In this document: positions 10,306 through 19,054 of the stretch, one piece after another
Layout: every line of letters begins with the position of its first letter
Numbering within the stretch: the stretch's first letter is position 1
Source of the DNA: Antribacter gilvus
GTDB lineage: Bacteria > Actinomycetota > Actinomycetes > Actinomycetales > Cellulomonadaceae
NCBI RefSeq assembly: GCF_003946865.1
Contig: NZ_QXTH01000013.1
Span: 79,468-143,467 of the forward strand
Direction: 5' to 3'
Length of the DNA: 64,000 nt
Notes under the pieces: generated by a model
What the model saw: only the letters and a program-made list of their open reading frames with translations
What the model was told of the DNA's origin: nothing
Database searches by the model: none
Made by a program: the position numbers and the translations under genes

Positions 10306-11781
10306 GTGGACCTCGTCGTCGATCTCTCCCACCGCGCCGGCCGCACCGACGCCGTCTACCGGGCTCTCCGCGTGGCCCTGGCGCAGGGCAGGGTGACGGC
10401 GGGGGAGCAGGTCCCCTCCAGCCGCGCGCTCGCCGCCGACCTGCGCGTCTCCCGCGCCACGGTCGCCACCGCGTACGAGCGGCTCGTCGCGGAGGGCTTC
10501 CTCGAGTCGCGGGTGGGGGCGGGGACCTTCGCCACCGCGGAGGCGAGCGACGCACGCGACGACGTACGCGACGGCCGGCGCACCGGCGCCACGGGCTCAG
10601 CCCGGCGCCCGCAGGAGACGCGTCGCCGCGCGCCCGGAGCTCTCAGGCCTCGACCCGGCTGGCACTGGACCCCGCACCCCGTGAGCGGCGACGCCCCCGT
10701 CCTCGCGCACGACTTCCGCGTCGGCATCCCCGACGCGAGCCTCTTCCCGTTCGATGCCTGGCGCCGCGTCCTCGCCGCCGAGTCGCGCCTGGGCGGGCAC
10801 GCGCCGGGCGCGTACGCCGGTCCGGCGGGCCTCCTGCGGTTCCGCGAGGCGGTGGCCCGCTACACGGGCCACACGCGCGGCGTCCGGGCAGGGGCCGACG
10901 ACGTCATCGCCACCTCCGGCGCCCAGCAGGCCCTCGACCTCGTGGCCCGGGTCCTCCTCGAGCCTGGCGACGTGGTCGCCGTGGAGGATCCCGGCTACCC
11001 CGAGGCCCGCGGCGTGTTCGCGCTGCACGGCGCCCGGGTGGTGCCCGTCCCCGTCGACGGCGAAGGGCTGGTCGTGGACGCAGTCCCCGCCGACGCCCGG
11101 CTCGTCTACACCACGCCCTCGCACCAGTTTCCGCTCGGGATGCCGCTCTCGCTGGCGCGCCGCCGGGCGCTGCTCGCGCACGCCTCCCGCCACGGGGCCG
11201 CGGTGGTCGAGGACGACTACGACAGCGAGTTCCGGCACGGCCGGCGGCCGCTGGAGTCGCTGCACGCGCTCGACCGCGACGGGCGGGTCATCTACGTGGG
11301 CACCTTCTCGAAGTCGCTGCTCCCCGGTCTGCGGGTGGGCTACCTGGTGGCGCCACCGTCGCTGCGCGACGCGCTCCTCGCGGCGAAGCAGCTCACCGAC
11401 GGCCACGGACCCGTCCACGTCCAGGCCGCGCTCGCGCGGTTCATCGACGACGGCCTGCTCGCACGTCACGTCCGGCGGGCCACCGCCCGGTACGCCGAGC
11501 GCCACGAGATCCTGCTGGACGCGCTGGCCGGCCTGCCGGTCGAGCCCGTCCCGTCCGCGGCCGGCCTGCACGTCACCGCCTACCTCGCGGCGGACCCGCC
11601 CCCGGAGGGCGGCTCCCGAGGGCTGATGACCCGCGCCCGACGCCGGTCGGTCGCCCTCGAGACCCTCGGCACCTTCACGGTGGGTCACCACCGCGACGCG
11701 GTCGTGCTCGGGATCGGAGCGGCCGAGACGGCGTCGATCAGACCCGGGATCGAGAAGCTGGCACAGCTGCTGGAGGGCTGA
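10306..11781 (+). CDS. MocR/PdxR-type GntR regulator with aminotransferase domain
   Basis: A ~491-residue fusion of an N-terminal winged HTH of the GntR family (GEQVPSSRALAADL, VSRATVATAYERLVAEGFL) and a fold-type I aminotransferase-like domain. The PLP lysine is Lys336 in YVGTFSKSLLPG; DPGYPEARG and EDDYDSEFR are family landmarks. MocR proteins use PLP or PLP-amino-acid adducts as effectors rather than catalysing transamination. GTG 10306 places the family N-terminus correctly; upstream in-frame starts at 10270 and 10276 are possible. It is convergent with the exporter gene at 11738-13012 and overlaps it by 44 bp, which suggests, but does not prove, that the exporter is its target. Confidence 0.88.
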   Translation: MDLVVDLSHRAGRTDAVYRALRVALAQGRVTAGEQVPSSRALAADLRVSRATVATAYERLVAEGFLESRVGAGTFATAEASDARDDVRDGRRTGATGSARRPQETRRRAPGALRPRPGWHWTPHPVSGDAPVLAHDFRVGIPDASLFPFDAWRRVLAAESRLGGHAPGAYAGPAGLLRFREAVARYTGHTRGVRAGADDVIATSGAQQALDLVARVLLEPGDVVAVEDPGYPEARGVFALHGARVVPVPVDGEGLVVDAVPADARLVYTTPSHQFPLGMPLSLARRRALLAHASRHGAAVVEDDYDSEFRHGRRPLESLHALDRDGRVIYVGTFSKSLLPGLRVGYLVAPPSLRDALLAAKQLTDGHGPVHVQAALARFIDDGLLARHVRRATARYAERHEILLDALAGLPVEPVPSAAGLHVTAYLAADPPPEGGSRGLMTRARRRSVALETLGTFTVGHHRDAVVLGIGAAETASIRPGIEKLAQLLEG

Positions 11782-13012
11782 ACCGCCGGGGACGCCAGGT
11801 GGTCCACGCCAGGCCCGCGAGCGCGAGCAGGACGGGGCCGAGCATGTGCGGACCGGTCATGGCCAGCAGCCCGAGCGCGGCGACGAGCGACACGCAGGCG
11901 CACCACCAGGCCGGGCTGCGGCGGGGCAGGAGCCGGAGTGCGGCGGCCGCGGCGATCACGTAGAGCAGGGAGAACGTGCCGGTCGCCATGAGGAGCACCG
12001 CGTCGGTGGGCAGGTGCAGGAGGGCGAGCACCGCCGTCGTGCCGAGGGCCAGGACGATGATGACCGCCAGCGAGCGGCGCGGGACCTGGCCTGTCGCGGA
12101 GCCGCGGGCGAGCCAGGCGGGCAGGGCGCCGTCGCGGGCGAGCGAGGCGCCCATGCGGCTGCCCCCAGCGAAGTAGACGTTGATGGCGCCGATCGTGAGG
12201 AGGACTGCCAGGACGGCCGTGACCGGCCGGGCGGCCTCGCCGAAGCCGAGCACGAGGAGGTCGGACAGCGGTGCCGGGCCGGGCGTGCTGCCGAGCACCG
12301 CGATCGTCGCGAACGCGACGCCGAGGTAGAGCACGCCGACCACGGTGACGGCGATCGCGGTGGCGCGGGGGATGTCGCGGGAGGGGTTGCGGTACTCCGC
12401 GGACAACGAGCCCATGACCTCCCAGCCCGCGAACGCCCAGACCAGGAGGGCGGCAGCCTGGGCCACGGCGCCCCAGCCGTGCGGCGCGAACGGCACCAGG
12501 TTCGCCGGCTGGGCGTGGGGGAGCGCCACCACCACGGCGACCGTGAGGAGCAGGGCGATCGTGCCGGCGATGACGAGCTGGGCCGTGCCGGAGACCCGGA
12601 GGTCGAGCCAGCTCATGGTCGCGCAGGTGGCGACGATGCCTACGGTGGTGAGGAGCGCCGCCGTCGGCCCGCCGCCTGTGGCGTCCGCGACGTACGCGGC
12701 GGCGAACCCCGCGGCGGCGGGCGCCCCGATCGGGATCGTGAAGTAGAACGCCCAGCCCACCATCGTGGACACGCGCTGCCCGAAGGCGAGGCGGGCGTAG
12801 GTGGCGATGCCGCCGCCGTCAGGGTGCCGGGCGCCGAGCGCCGCGAAGGTGGTCGCGAGCGGGACGGAGAGCGCCACGAGCGCCGCCCAGGCGAGGAGGG
12901 ACGCCGGTCCGGCCGCCTGCGCGGCGAGGGCCGGGAGCGAGATGACGCCGGTCCCGAGCAGGCCGCCGACGGTGAGAGCCGCGCCTTGGGGGACGGTGAT
13001 GCCGTTGGTCAT
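11738..13012 (-). CDS. APC-superfamily amino-acid transporter, YjeH-like
   Basis: A 424-residue membrane protein with about twelve hydrophobic segments. The N-terminus (GGLLGTGVISLPALAA, then FAALGARHPDGGGIATY and GWAFYFTIPIGAPAA) closely follows E. coli YjeH, an exporter of methionine and branched-chain amino acids, so export is the best guess; uptake cannot be excluded. The ATG at 13012 has a TACCGT box (13020-13025 on the complement) exactly 7 nt upstream, suggesting a leaderless mRNA. Its 3' end overlaps the convergent MocR gene by 44 bp, an arrangement that permits antisense interference between the two. Confidence 0.85.
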   Translation of the reverse strand: MTNGITVPQGAALTVGGLLGTGVISLPALAAQAAGPASLLAWAALVALSVPLATTFAALGARHPDGGGIATYARLAFGQRVSTMVGWAFYFTIPIGAPAAAGFAAAYVADATGGGPTAALLTTVGIVATCATMSWLDLRVSGTAQLVIAGTIALLLTVAVVVALPHAQPANLVPFAPHGWGAVAQAAALLVWAFAGWEVMGSLSAEYRNPSRDIPRATAIAVTVVGVLYLGVAFATIAVLGSTPGPAPLSDLLVLGFGEAARPVTAVLAVLLTIGAINVYFAGGSRMGASLARDGALPAWLARGSATGQVPRRSLAVIIVLALGTTAVLALLHLPTDAVLLMATGTFSLLYVIAAAAALRLLPRRSPAWWCACVSLVAALGLLAMTGPHMLGPVLLALAGLAWTTWRPRRFSPPAAVPASRSRV

Positions 13013-13118
13013 GATGTTGACGGTAGGCGCAGGGTGGACTGGTGAACGGGCCGATTCGCAGCCAGTTGTTCAGGCCATTACGCGCCGGGTCCCTGTTCGG
13101 ACGGCGGTCGATTCACCC

Positions 13119-13147
13119 TTACGCATTCCTGCGACGGTGTGTAGCAT
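13119..13147 (+). promoter_or_regulatory. Promoter of the ABC transporter operon
   Basis: TTACGC at 13119-13124 and TAGCAT at 13142-13147 are separated by 17 bp. The ATG of the downstream ATPase lies 7 nt after the -10 box, so transcription should start at or next to the A of the start codon. This is inferred from spacing only. Confidence 0.55.
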
Positions 13148-13154
13148 CCCTGCT

Positions 13155-14165
13155 ATGAGTAGTCCTGAGAATGTGACGATCCTGGAGGGCCAGGCTTCGC
13201 CGAAGGGAGACGGGGCCCACACGGTCATCGAGGTTCGCGACCTCCAGATGCGGTATGGCACCAAGGACGTGCTGCGTGGCGTGTCCTTCACGGCCCGGCG
13301 AGGCGAGGTGCTGGCGCTCCTCGGCCCCAACGGAGCGGGCAAGACGACCACGATCGAGATCCTGGAGGGCTTCCGGATGCGGTCGGCGGGCGAGGTCTCG
13401 GTGCTCGGGACGGACCCGGCGCACGGCGACGAGGCCTGGCGGGCGCGGCTCGGCGTCGTGCTCCAGTCGTGGCGCGACCACGGTCGCTGGCGGGTGCGGG
13501 AGCTCCTGAGCCACCTCGGCCGCTACTACGAGCCGTACTCGACCCCGGAGCGGGCGCGCCCGTGGGACGTCGACGAGCTGCTGCGGGTCGTCGGGCTGAC
13601 CGAGCACGCCGACAAGAAGATCAACACCCTGTCGGGCGGGCAACGGCGTCGTCTGGACGTGGCGATCGGCATCGTCGGGCGGCCGGAGCTGATCTTCCTC
13701 GACGAGCCGACGGCGGGCTTCGACCCGCACGCGCGGCGCGAGTTCCACGAGCTGGTGCACCGCCTGTCCGACTTCGAGTCGGCGACGATCCTGCTCACCA
13801 CCCACGACCTGGCCGAGGCGGAGAAGCTCGCCGACCGGATCCTGGTCCTCGCCGACCACCACATCATCGCGGACGGCTCGGCCGACGAGCTGGGCCGGCA
13901 GATGGCGACCGCCACCGAGGTGCGCTGGACGCAGGGCGGCGACCGCCACGTCCACGCGGTCGCCGAAGGTGATGCCACCGAGTTCGTGCGGAGCCTGCTG
14001 GCGTCCGACGACGGGGCGGTGAGCGAGCTCGAGGTGCGGCACGGCACGCTCGAGGACACGTACATGGCACTGGTGCACCGCATCGAGACTGGTCAGGGTG
14101 ACCCGGGCTCCGGCGGTCCCGCCGGTGTGCCGGGGGCGGTTGTGGCGACGGAGGAGTCGGAGTGA
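13155..14165 (+). CDS. ABC-2 transporter ATP-binding protein
   Basis: A 336-residue ATPase that energises the membrane subunit encoded next to it. Motifs in order: Walker A GPNGAGKTTT, Q-loop VVLQSWRDHGRW, signature LSGGQRRRLDVAIGI, Walker B LIFLDEPTAGFD and H-loop TTHDLAEAE. The ~90-residue tail after the H-loop resembles the C-terminal domain of DrrA-type drug-export ATPases. The ATG at 13155 follows a -10 box by 7 nt and there is no ribosome-binding site, so the mRNA is probably leaderless. The stop codon overlaps the permease start (TGATG), giving translational coupling. Substrate unknown; drug or lipid export is typical for the family. Confidence 0.93.
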   Translation: MSSPENVTILEGQASPKGDGAHTVIEVRDLQMRYGTKDVLRGVSFTARRGEVLALLGPNGAGKTTTIEILEGFRMRSAGEVSVLGTDPAHGDEAWRARLGVVLQSWRDHGRWRVRELLSHLGRYYEPYSTPERARPWDVDELLRVVGLTEHADKKINTLSGGQRRRLDVAIGIVGRPELIFLDEPTAGFDPHARREFHELVHRLSDFESATILLTTHDLAEAEKLADRILVLADHHIIADGSADELGRQMATATEVRWTQGGDRHVHAVAEGDATEFVRSLLASDDGAVSELEVRHGTLEDTYMALVHRIETGQGDPGSGGPAGVPGAVVATEESE

Positions 14166-15037
14166 TGGCACAGGCAGGAATGTTGTCGAGCCCGCGCGGC
14201 GCGGCGGTCCGGGCGGGGCTGTCCCGCGGCTGGATCGAGACGCGGCAGTCCTTGACGAACGTGGGCGACCTGATCTGGTACGTCATGTTCCCGCTCATCT
14301 ACGCGGGCGTGCTCTTCATGATGCGGGGCAGCACCGTGCCGGGCACGGACTTCGCCCTCGGGGCGATGGTGCTGCCGAGCATCGTCGGCATGAGCATCGC
14401 GTTCGGCGGGCTGGTCGGACCGTCCAGCGTGCTGGCGGTCGAGCGTGAGGACGGCACGCTCCTGCGCGCCAAGGCCACCCCGAACGGCATGCTGGGCTAC
14501 CTGGTCGGCAAGATCGTGAACATCGCGCTGACCACGGCGTTCAGTCTCGTCGTGCTCGTCATCCCGGGCTGGGGCGTGCGGGACCAGCTTCGCGTGGACG
14601 AGCCGCGCGCCTGGCTGCTGATCGTTGCCATCTTCGTGCTCGGCCTGATCGCTACCGTGCCGATCGGCGCGGCGCTGGGGTCCCTGCTCACCAGCTCGGC
14701 ACAGACGGGCCTGCTGATGCTGGGGTCCTCGGCGATGATCGCCGTCTCCGGGATCTTCTACCCCATCACCGCGCTGCCGGGATGGCTGCAGTGGGTCGGG
14801 CAGGCGCTGCCCTTCTACTGGCTGGGTCTGGGCGCCCGGTCGGCCCTGCTGCCGCCCGAGATGGTCGCCGCCGAGATCGGCGAGAGCTGGCGCACCGTGG
14901 AGATGGTCGGGGTGCTCGGGGTCTGGGCGGTGGCCGGGCTCGTGCTCGCGCCGATCCTGCTGCGGCGCATGGCCCAGCGGGAGTCCGGTTCGGACGTCGC
15001 CGAGCGCCGTGAGAAGGTCATGACCCGTGGTTACTGA
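14165..15037 (+). CDS. ABC-2 type transporter permease
   Basis: A 290-residue integral membrane protein with about six hydrophobic helices and the ABC-2 hallmarks: a first helix near WYVMFPLIYAGVLF, the PSSVLAVEREDGTLLRAKATP amphipathic stretch (quoted in part: VEREDGTLLRAKATP), and FYPITALPGWLQWV before the last helices. It forms the membrane channel for the ATPase encoded upstream. Its start codon overlaps the ATPase stop by one base, and its last codons overlap the GTG of the following regulator by 11 nt, so the three genes form a tightly coupled operon. Confidence 0.9.
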   Translation: MAQAGMLSSPRGAAVRAGLSRGWIETRQSLTNVGDLIWYVMFPLIYAGVLFMMRGSTVPGTDFALGAMVLPSIVGMSIAFGGLVGPSSVLAVEREDGTLLRAKATPNGMLGYLVGKIVNIALTTAFSLVVLVIPGWGVRDQLRVDEPRAWLLIVAIFVLGLIATVPIGAALGSLLTSSAQTGLLMLGSSAMIAVSGIFYPITALPGWLQWVGQALPFYWLGLGARSALLPPEMVAAEIGESWRTVEMVGVLGVWAVAGLVLAPILLRRMAQRESGSDVAERREKVMTRGY

Positions 15038-15329
15038 GGCTGAGGAGCACCCCGACACCGCGGTGGCCGAGGACGGCGCGGCGACCCAGGACGCCGCGCG
15101 CGACACGGTCTTCAACCGGATCGCGATGCTGCGTGCTGAGCGCGGTATCTCCCGTCGCGAGCTTGCGGAGGCTCTCGGCGTGCACTATCAGACCATCGGA
15201 TACCTCGAGCGCGGCGAGTACAGCCCGTCGCTGCACCTGGCGCTCCGGATCGCCGAGTACTTCGGCGTCACGGTCGAGGTGATCTTCTCGACGCGCCCGT
15301 TCCGGAGGCTGGGTGACCCGGACGTGTGA
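15027..15329 (+). CDS. XRE-family HTH regulator of the ABC operon
   Basis: A 100-residue protein with a ~35-residue acidic, low-complexity N-terminus followed by a Cro/XRE HTH: FNRIAMLRAERGISRRELAEAL, of which RRELAEALGVHYQTIGYLE is the HTH core, then RGEYSPSLHLALRIAEYFGV. It overlaps the permease gene by 11 nt, so it is made together with the transporter. Small XRE proteins of this kind encoded last in an ABC-2 operon usually autoregulate the operon. The ligand, if any, is unknown. Confidence 0.88.
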   Translation: MVTEAEEHPDTAVAEDGAATQDAARDTVFNRIAMLRAERGISRRELAEALGVHYQTIGYLERGEYSPSLHLALRIAEYFGVTVEVIFSTRPFRRLGDPDV

Positions 15330-15336
15330 GGGGGGG

Positions 15337-16275
15337 TCAGAGCTTCGCCGCGGTTCGGTGGGCGCTCGGGCTCTTCCCGTACACCCGCTTGAAGGCCGTG
15401 CTGAACGTGAACGGGCTCTCGTAGCCCACCGTCCGCCCGACGCCGCCCACGGTGGCGGACGGGTCGAGGAGCTGGTCGGCGGCGAGCGCCATGCGCCAGC
15501 TCGTCAGGTACGTCATCGGTGGTTCGCCGGCCAGCTCGTGGAAGCGGCGGGAGAGCAGTGCGCGGGAGACCCCGACGGACCGGGCCAGGCCCTCGACGGT
15601 CCACGGCGCGGCGGGGTCGCCGTGCAGGAGGCGCAGCGCCTGGCCGACCACGGGGTCGGCGTCGGCCCGGAACCAGGCGGGCGGCTCGCCGTCGGGCCGC
15701 GCGGCCCAGGACCGGAGCGCGCTGACGAGGAGCAGGTCGAGCAGCCGGTCGAGGACCACCTGCTGGCCGGGGTCGTCGCGCGGGATCTCGGCGGCGAGGA
15801 GGTCGACGAGCGGGCTGCGGAGCGTCGCGGCGCGGGCCACGGCGAGGCGGGGGAGCGTTGCCAGCAGCCGACGGCTGACCTCGCCGTCGGTCTGGTACGT
15901 GCCGCAGAGCAGCACGGAGGAGCCGTCGGCGCTGTTGCCCCAGGTGCGGACGCCGAGCGTCCCGGACTCCATGAGGCTGTTGCCCGTCAGGTCGGTGCAC
16001 TCCCCGCCGGGCTGGATGAGGACCTGTGGCGCGGTGGCCGGGTGGTCGGCGACGAGGTACGGGTCCGGACCGCGGAAGATGCCGACGTCGCCGGGCTCGA
16101 GCGCCAGCTGCTCCCCGTCGTCGAAGATCACCCAGGCGGTGCCGCGGACCACGGCGACCACGGTCAGCGGCGCCTCGTCCTGGATGCGGAGGCACCACGG
16201 CGGGTCGAGGAGCGTGCGCAGCACGAACGCGCTGCGGGCGCGGGGTCCTTCGAGGAAGGCGGAGAGGACGTCCAT
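15337..16275 (-). CDS. AraC-family regulator with cupin-type sensor domain
   Basis: A 312-residue regulator. The N-terminal ~190 residues fit the AraC-binding-like cupin domain (WVIFDDGEQLALEPGDVGIF), and the C-terminal ~100 residues hold the two HTH units (TVEGLARSVGVSRALLSRRF and VGRTVGYESPFTFSTAFKRV) ending in GKSPSAHR. The ATG at 16275 has TAGGCT 6 nt upstream. It is divergent from the NmrA-like reductase at 16356 with only 80 bp between, so that gene is the obvious regulatory target. This pairing is common in actinobacteria, but the effector is unknown. Confidence 0.9.
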   Translation of the reverse strand: MDVLSAFLEGPRARSAFVLRTLLDPPWCLRIQDEAPLTVVAVVRGTAWVIFDDGEQLALEPGDVGIFRGPDPYLVADHPATAPQVLIQPGGECTDLTGNSLMESGTLGVRTWGNSADGSSVLLCGTYQTDGEVSRRLLATLPRLAVARAATLRSPLVDLLAAEIPRDDPGQQVVLDRLLDLLLVSALRSWAARPDGEPPAWFRADADPVVGQALRLLHGDPAAPWTVEGLARSVGVSRALLSRRFHELAGEPPMTYLTSWRMALAADQLLDPSATVGGVGRTVGYESPFTFSTAFKRVYGKSPSAHRTAAKL

Positions 16276-16355
16276 TCCCGCAGCCTAGACGAATTCACAT
16301 GCATCCGAGCGTCAGCACTATGGAACGTCTCGATCGTGGCTGGCTTGATAGGGGC

Positions 16356-17201
16356 ATGACAACGAACGCACCCCTCCTCGTCCTCGGCGGCACCGGCACC
16401 ACGGGCCGCCGCCTCACCGACCGCCTCGTCCAGGCGGGGCACGACGTCCGGGTCGGCTCCCGCCGGGCCGACCCGCCCTTCGAGTGGAACGACCCCGGCA
16501 CCTGGCCGGCCGTCGTGGCGGGCGTCCGTGCCGCGTACATCGTGTACACGCCGGACCTCGCCTTCCCCGGCGCCGTGGAGACGGTCCGCGCGTTCGCGAA
16601 GGTGGCCACGGGGGCCGGCGTCGGGCGCCTGGTCCTCCTGTCCGGACGGGGCGAGCCCGAGGCGCAGCGCGCTGAGGCCGCCCTCGCCGAGGTGGCCGAC
16701 GCCGCAGGCGCCACGTGGACCGTGGTGCGCTGCGCCTGGTTCGCTCAGAACTTCAGCGAGACCTTCCTTCTCCAGCCGGTGCTCGACGGCGTCCTGGCGT
16801 TGCCGGCGGGCGAGGGCGCGGAGCCCTTCGTCGACGCCGACGACATCGCGGACGTGGCGTTCGCCGCGCTCACGGAGGACGGGCACGGCGGGCAGGTCTA
16901 CGAGCTCACCGGACCGGCGGCCCTGACGTTCCGGGAGGCCGCCGGCGTGCTGAGCGCGGCGATCGGCCGGCCGGTCGAGTATGTGCCGGCCTCCACCGAC
17001 GAGTTCGTCGCCGGTGCGGTGGCCGCGGGGCTCCCCGAGGACGACCCGCACGGCCTCGCGGGCATCTTCACCCTGACGCTCGACGGCCGGAACGTCGCGC
17101 CGCAGGACGGTGTCCGCCGTGCCCTCGGCCGCGAGCCGCGCCCGTTCGAGGAGTACGCCGCGACGGCGGCGGCCGCGGGGGCGTGGGCTGTCGGCGCCTG
17201 A
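16356..17201 (+). CDS. NmrA/ergot-type NAD(P)-binding reductase
   Basis: A 281-residue Rossmann-fold protein. The dinucleotide motif LVLGGTGTTGRRLTDRL is at the N-terminus; the substrate region has VVRCAWFAQNFSE and GQVYELTGPAALTFREAA, as in NmrA-like and azoreductase-like atypical SDRs. These either reduce small quinones or azo compounds or sense redox state. The ATG at 16356 has AGGGG close upstream. It is transcribed away from the AraC gene, which probably controls it. The gene ends just before a long palindromic hairpin shared with the convergent RCK gene. Confidence 0.85.
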   Translation: MTTNAPLLVLGGTGTTGRRLTDRLVQAGHDVRVGSRRADPPFEWNDPGTWPAVVAGVRAAYIVYTPDLAFPGAVETVRAFAKVATGAGVGRLVLLSGRGEPEAQRAEAALAEVADAAGATWTVVRCAWFAQNFSETFLLQPVLDGVLALPAGEGAEPFVDADDIADVAFAALTEDGHGGQVYELTGPAALTFREAAGVLSAAIGRPVEYVPASTDEFVAGAVAAGLPEDDPHGLAGIFTLTLDGRNVAPQDGVRRALGREPRPFEEYAATAAAAGAWAVGA

Positions 17202-17221
17202 GCCTCGGCGGAGGAACGGAT

Positions 17222-17294
17222 GTCCGCTTCGAGAACGTCATGAGGCTCTGCTTCGAGAACTGAAGCGTTACCTCATGACGTTCTCGAAGCGGAC
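17222..17294. terminator. Perfect 24-bp-arm hairpin between convergent genes
   Basis: The arm 17222-17245 is perfectly complementary to 17271-17294. The loop holds a smaller stem (CTTC...GAAG) and repeats CTTCGAGAAC, a sequence also present in the outer arm. It lies between convergent genes and can serve as a bidirectional terminator. It is much longer than a usual intrinsic terminator and has no U tract. Confidence 0.8.
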
Positions 17295-17308
17295 GCTCCT
17301 TGCCAGGG

Positions 17309-19000
17309 CTAGGCGAGCACTCCCGGCCGGGCCTGCTCCTGGATCCGCCGCAGCCCGTCGGCGGTGGCGATCACGTACACGCGGTCGCCGCGCCGCAGGG
17401 GTCGCAGGCTCCGCCCGGGGTCGATGGTCTTGTCGCCCCCGCCGCCGTCGAGCGCGGCGGTGTGCAGGGCCAGGACCCGCAGCCTGCCTGGCTCGTCGAG
17501 GTCGCGGGCGGCGCGCTCGGCGAGCGGGCTGCCCTGCTTGACGTCGATCCCTGCCACGAGCAGCACCCGGTCGCGATAGGCCACGGTGTCGATGACCTCC
17601 TGGCCCATCGTGGCGGCGGCGAACCGCGGCGCCGCCAGGTGCGAGGCGCTGGCGCACGAGAAGTGCGGCACCTTCGCCTCCAGACGCTCCCGGAGGCCCT
17701 CGTCGAAGATCCGCAGCACCACGCGGAGGTCGTCGGTCCCGGCGTCGCGCTCCACGGCGTCGGCGGCGAAGCCGATCCCGACGGTCGTCGCCGTTCCGCT
17801 CGTCGCCACCACGACCGCCCGGGCGCTGCCCGCCTGGGCGGTGCGCAGGGTCGCTGCCTGGCGGGCGTCGCCGATCACGACGGGCACGGTCAGCTCGCGG
17901 GCGACGGCGACGCCGCGGGCCTGCTCGTCGCGGTCCACGGCCACCACGTCCACGCCCCGGTCCACGAGAGTCTTGACCACGCGGGTCCCGAGGTCGCCGA
18001 GCCCCACGACGACCACGTGGCCGGACATCGGCTCGATGAGCACCCCGCGGTCGAGCAGGAGGCGGGTGCGCACCACGCCGTCGACCAGCGCGGCCGTGAC
18101 CAGGGGGATCACGGCGACGCTGACGATCGTCAGCACCACCCGGGTGGCGCGCTCCGCCGCGCCGAGGTCCACGTCCGGGTCGCCGCCGCCGAGCGCCGTC
18201 ACGACCGCCATGTACAGGGCGGTCGCGAGGTCGTGCGGCGTGGTGGCGACGATGGTCGCCGCGGCGACCGCGATGAGACCCACCACGACGAGGAGCGCGA
18301 TGCGGAGGTTCCGCCCCGCGACCATCCCGATGGTCCGCAGGGTGGTGCGGGGCGGCCGTCGCTTCGTCGCTGCCCGCGGGGGCGGCGGGGGCGCCGACGC
18401 CAGCACGCGCACCACGTCCTTGTTCTGCTCGGGCCTGCCCGCCGGGAGCGGGCGCACCGGCTCGTCGTCGTGCCCGGCGAACAGGACCTGGCGCACCGGC
18501 AGCTCCGTGCCCGGCTCCGCGACCACGAGGTGGCGGTCGGGCACGTGGAGCCGCATGGGCTCGCCCAGCGCGGCGGCGACGAGCTCCGGCGCGGCGAAGG
18601 CCGACGACGACATCGCCTGCCCCCGCTCGACGTGCTGCTCGAGCGACGCGCCGAGGTCGTCGTCGAAGATCCGGACCACCTGCCGCACCTCGGGCCAGTG
18701 CTCGTCGACGAGGAGCGCCGTGTCCACGTTGGCGCCGTCGTCCTGGTCGAGCAGGGCCACCGCCTCGGCGCGTCCGGCGCCCGCCCGCCTGAGTGCGTCG
18801 GCGTCAGGCGCCGCGGACTGGACGAGCTCCACGCCCCGCAGCGCTGCCATGAGGGCGGCATACCGGCCGGTGACGTCCGGGACGACCACGGCGACGGTGC
18901 CCTCGTACCTCGTGGAGAGCGCGTACGAGACCCGGTACGCCAGGGGGTTGTCGCCGCAGACGACGAAGTGCCGCTGTCCGGTCGACCGCTCGGTGGGCAT
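17309..19000 (-). CDS. RCK-2TM-RCK membrane protein (TrkA-N domains flanking a pore-like segment)
   Basis: A 563-residue protein. An N-terminal Rossmann/RCK unit begins FVVCGDNPLAYRV; a proline-rich linker is at ~200-220. A hydrophobic helix (~234-253), a pore-helix-like segment ATALYMAVVTALGGGDPD (~258-276) and a second helix (~289-310) follow, and then a second RCK unit beginning VVVVGLGDLGTRV at ~328. RCK domains bind NAD(H), nucleotides or ions and gate K+ channels. Here the place of the K+ filter TVGYGD is taken by ALGGGDP, so selectivity cannot be assumed. The ATG at 19000 has TACGCT exactly 7 nt upstream, suggesting a leaderless mRNA. A paralogue lies at 21742-23478. Confidence 0.8.
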   Translation of the reverse strand: MPTERSTGQRHFVVCGDNPLAYRVSYALSTRYEGTVAVVVPDVTGRYAALMAALRGVELVQSAAPDADALRRAGAGRAEAVALLDQDDGANVDTALLVDEHWPEVRQVVRIFDDDLGASLEQHVERGQAMSSSAFAAPELVAAALGEPMRLHVPDRHLVVAEPGTELPVRQVLFAGHDDEPVRPLPAGRPEQNKDVVRVLASAPPPPPRAATKRRPPRTTLRTIGMVAGRNLRIALLVVVGLIAVAAATIVATTPHDLATALYMAVVTALGGGDPDVDLGAAERATRVVLTIVSVAVIPLVTAALVDGVVRTRLLLDRGVLIEPMSGHVVVVGLGDLGTRVVKTLVDRGVDVVAVDRDEQARGVAVARELTVPVVIGDARQAATLRTAQAGSARAVVVATSGTATTVGIGFAADAVERDAGTDDLRVVLRIFDEGLRERLEAKVPHFSCASASHLAAPRFAAATMGQEVIDTVAYRDRVLLVAGIDVKQGSPLAERAARDLDEPGRLRVLALHTAALDGGGGDKTIDPGRSLRPLRRGDRVYVIATADGLRRIQEQARPGVLA

Positions 19001-19054
19001 GACCGGGAGCGTAGCGCCAGGCACCCACATCGGCGGCCGAACCGGTCCGGGACG

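Noticed and set aside
17309..19000. Calling the RCK proteins K+ channels.
   Set aside because: The selectivity filter sequence is not TVGYG/TIGYG in either paralogue, so the ion and even channel function cannot be asserted.
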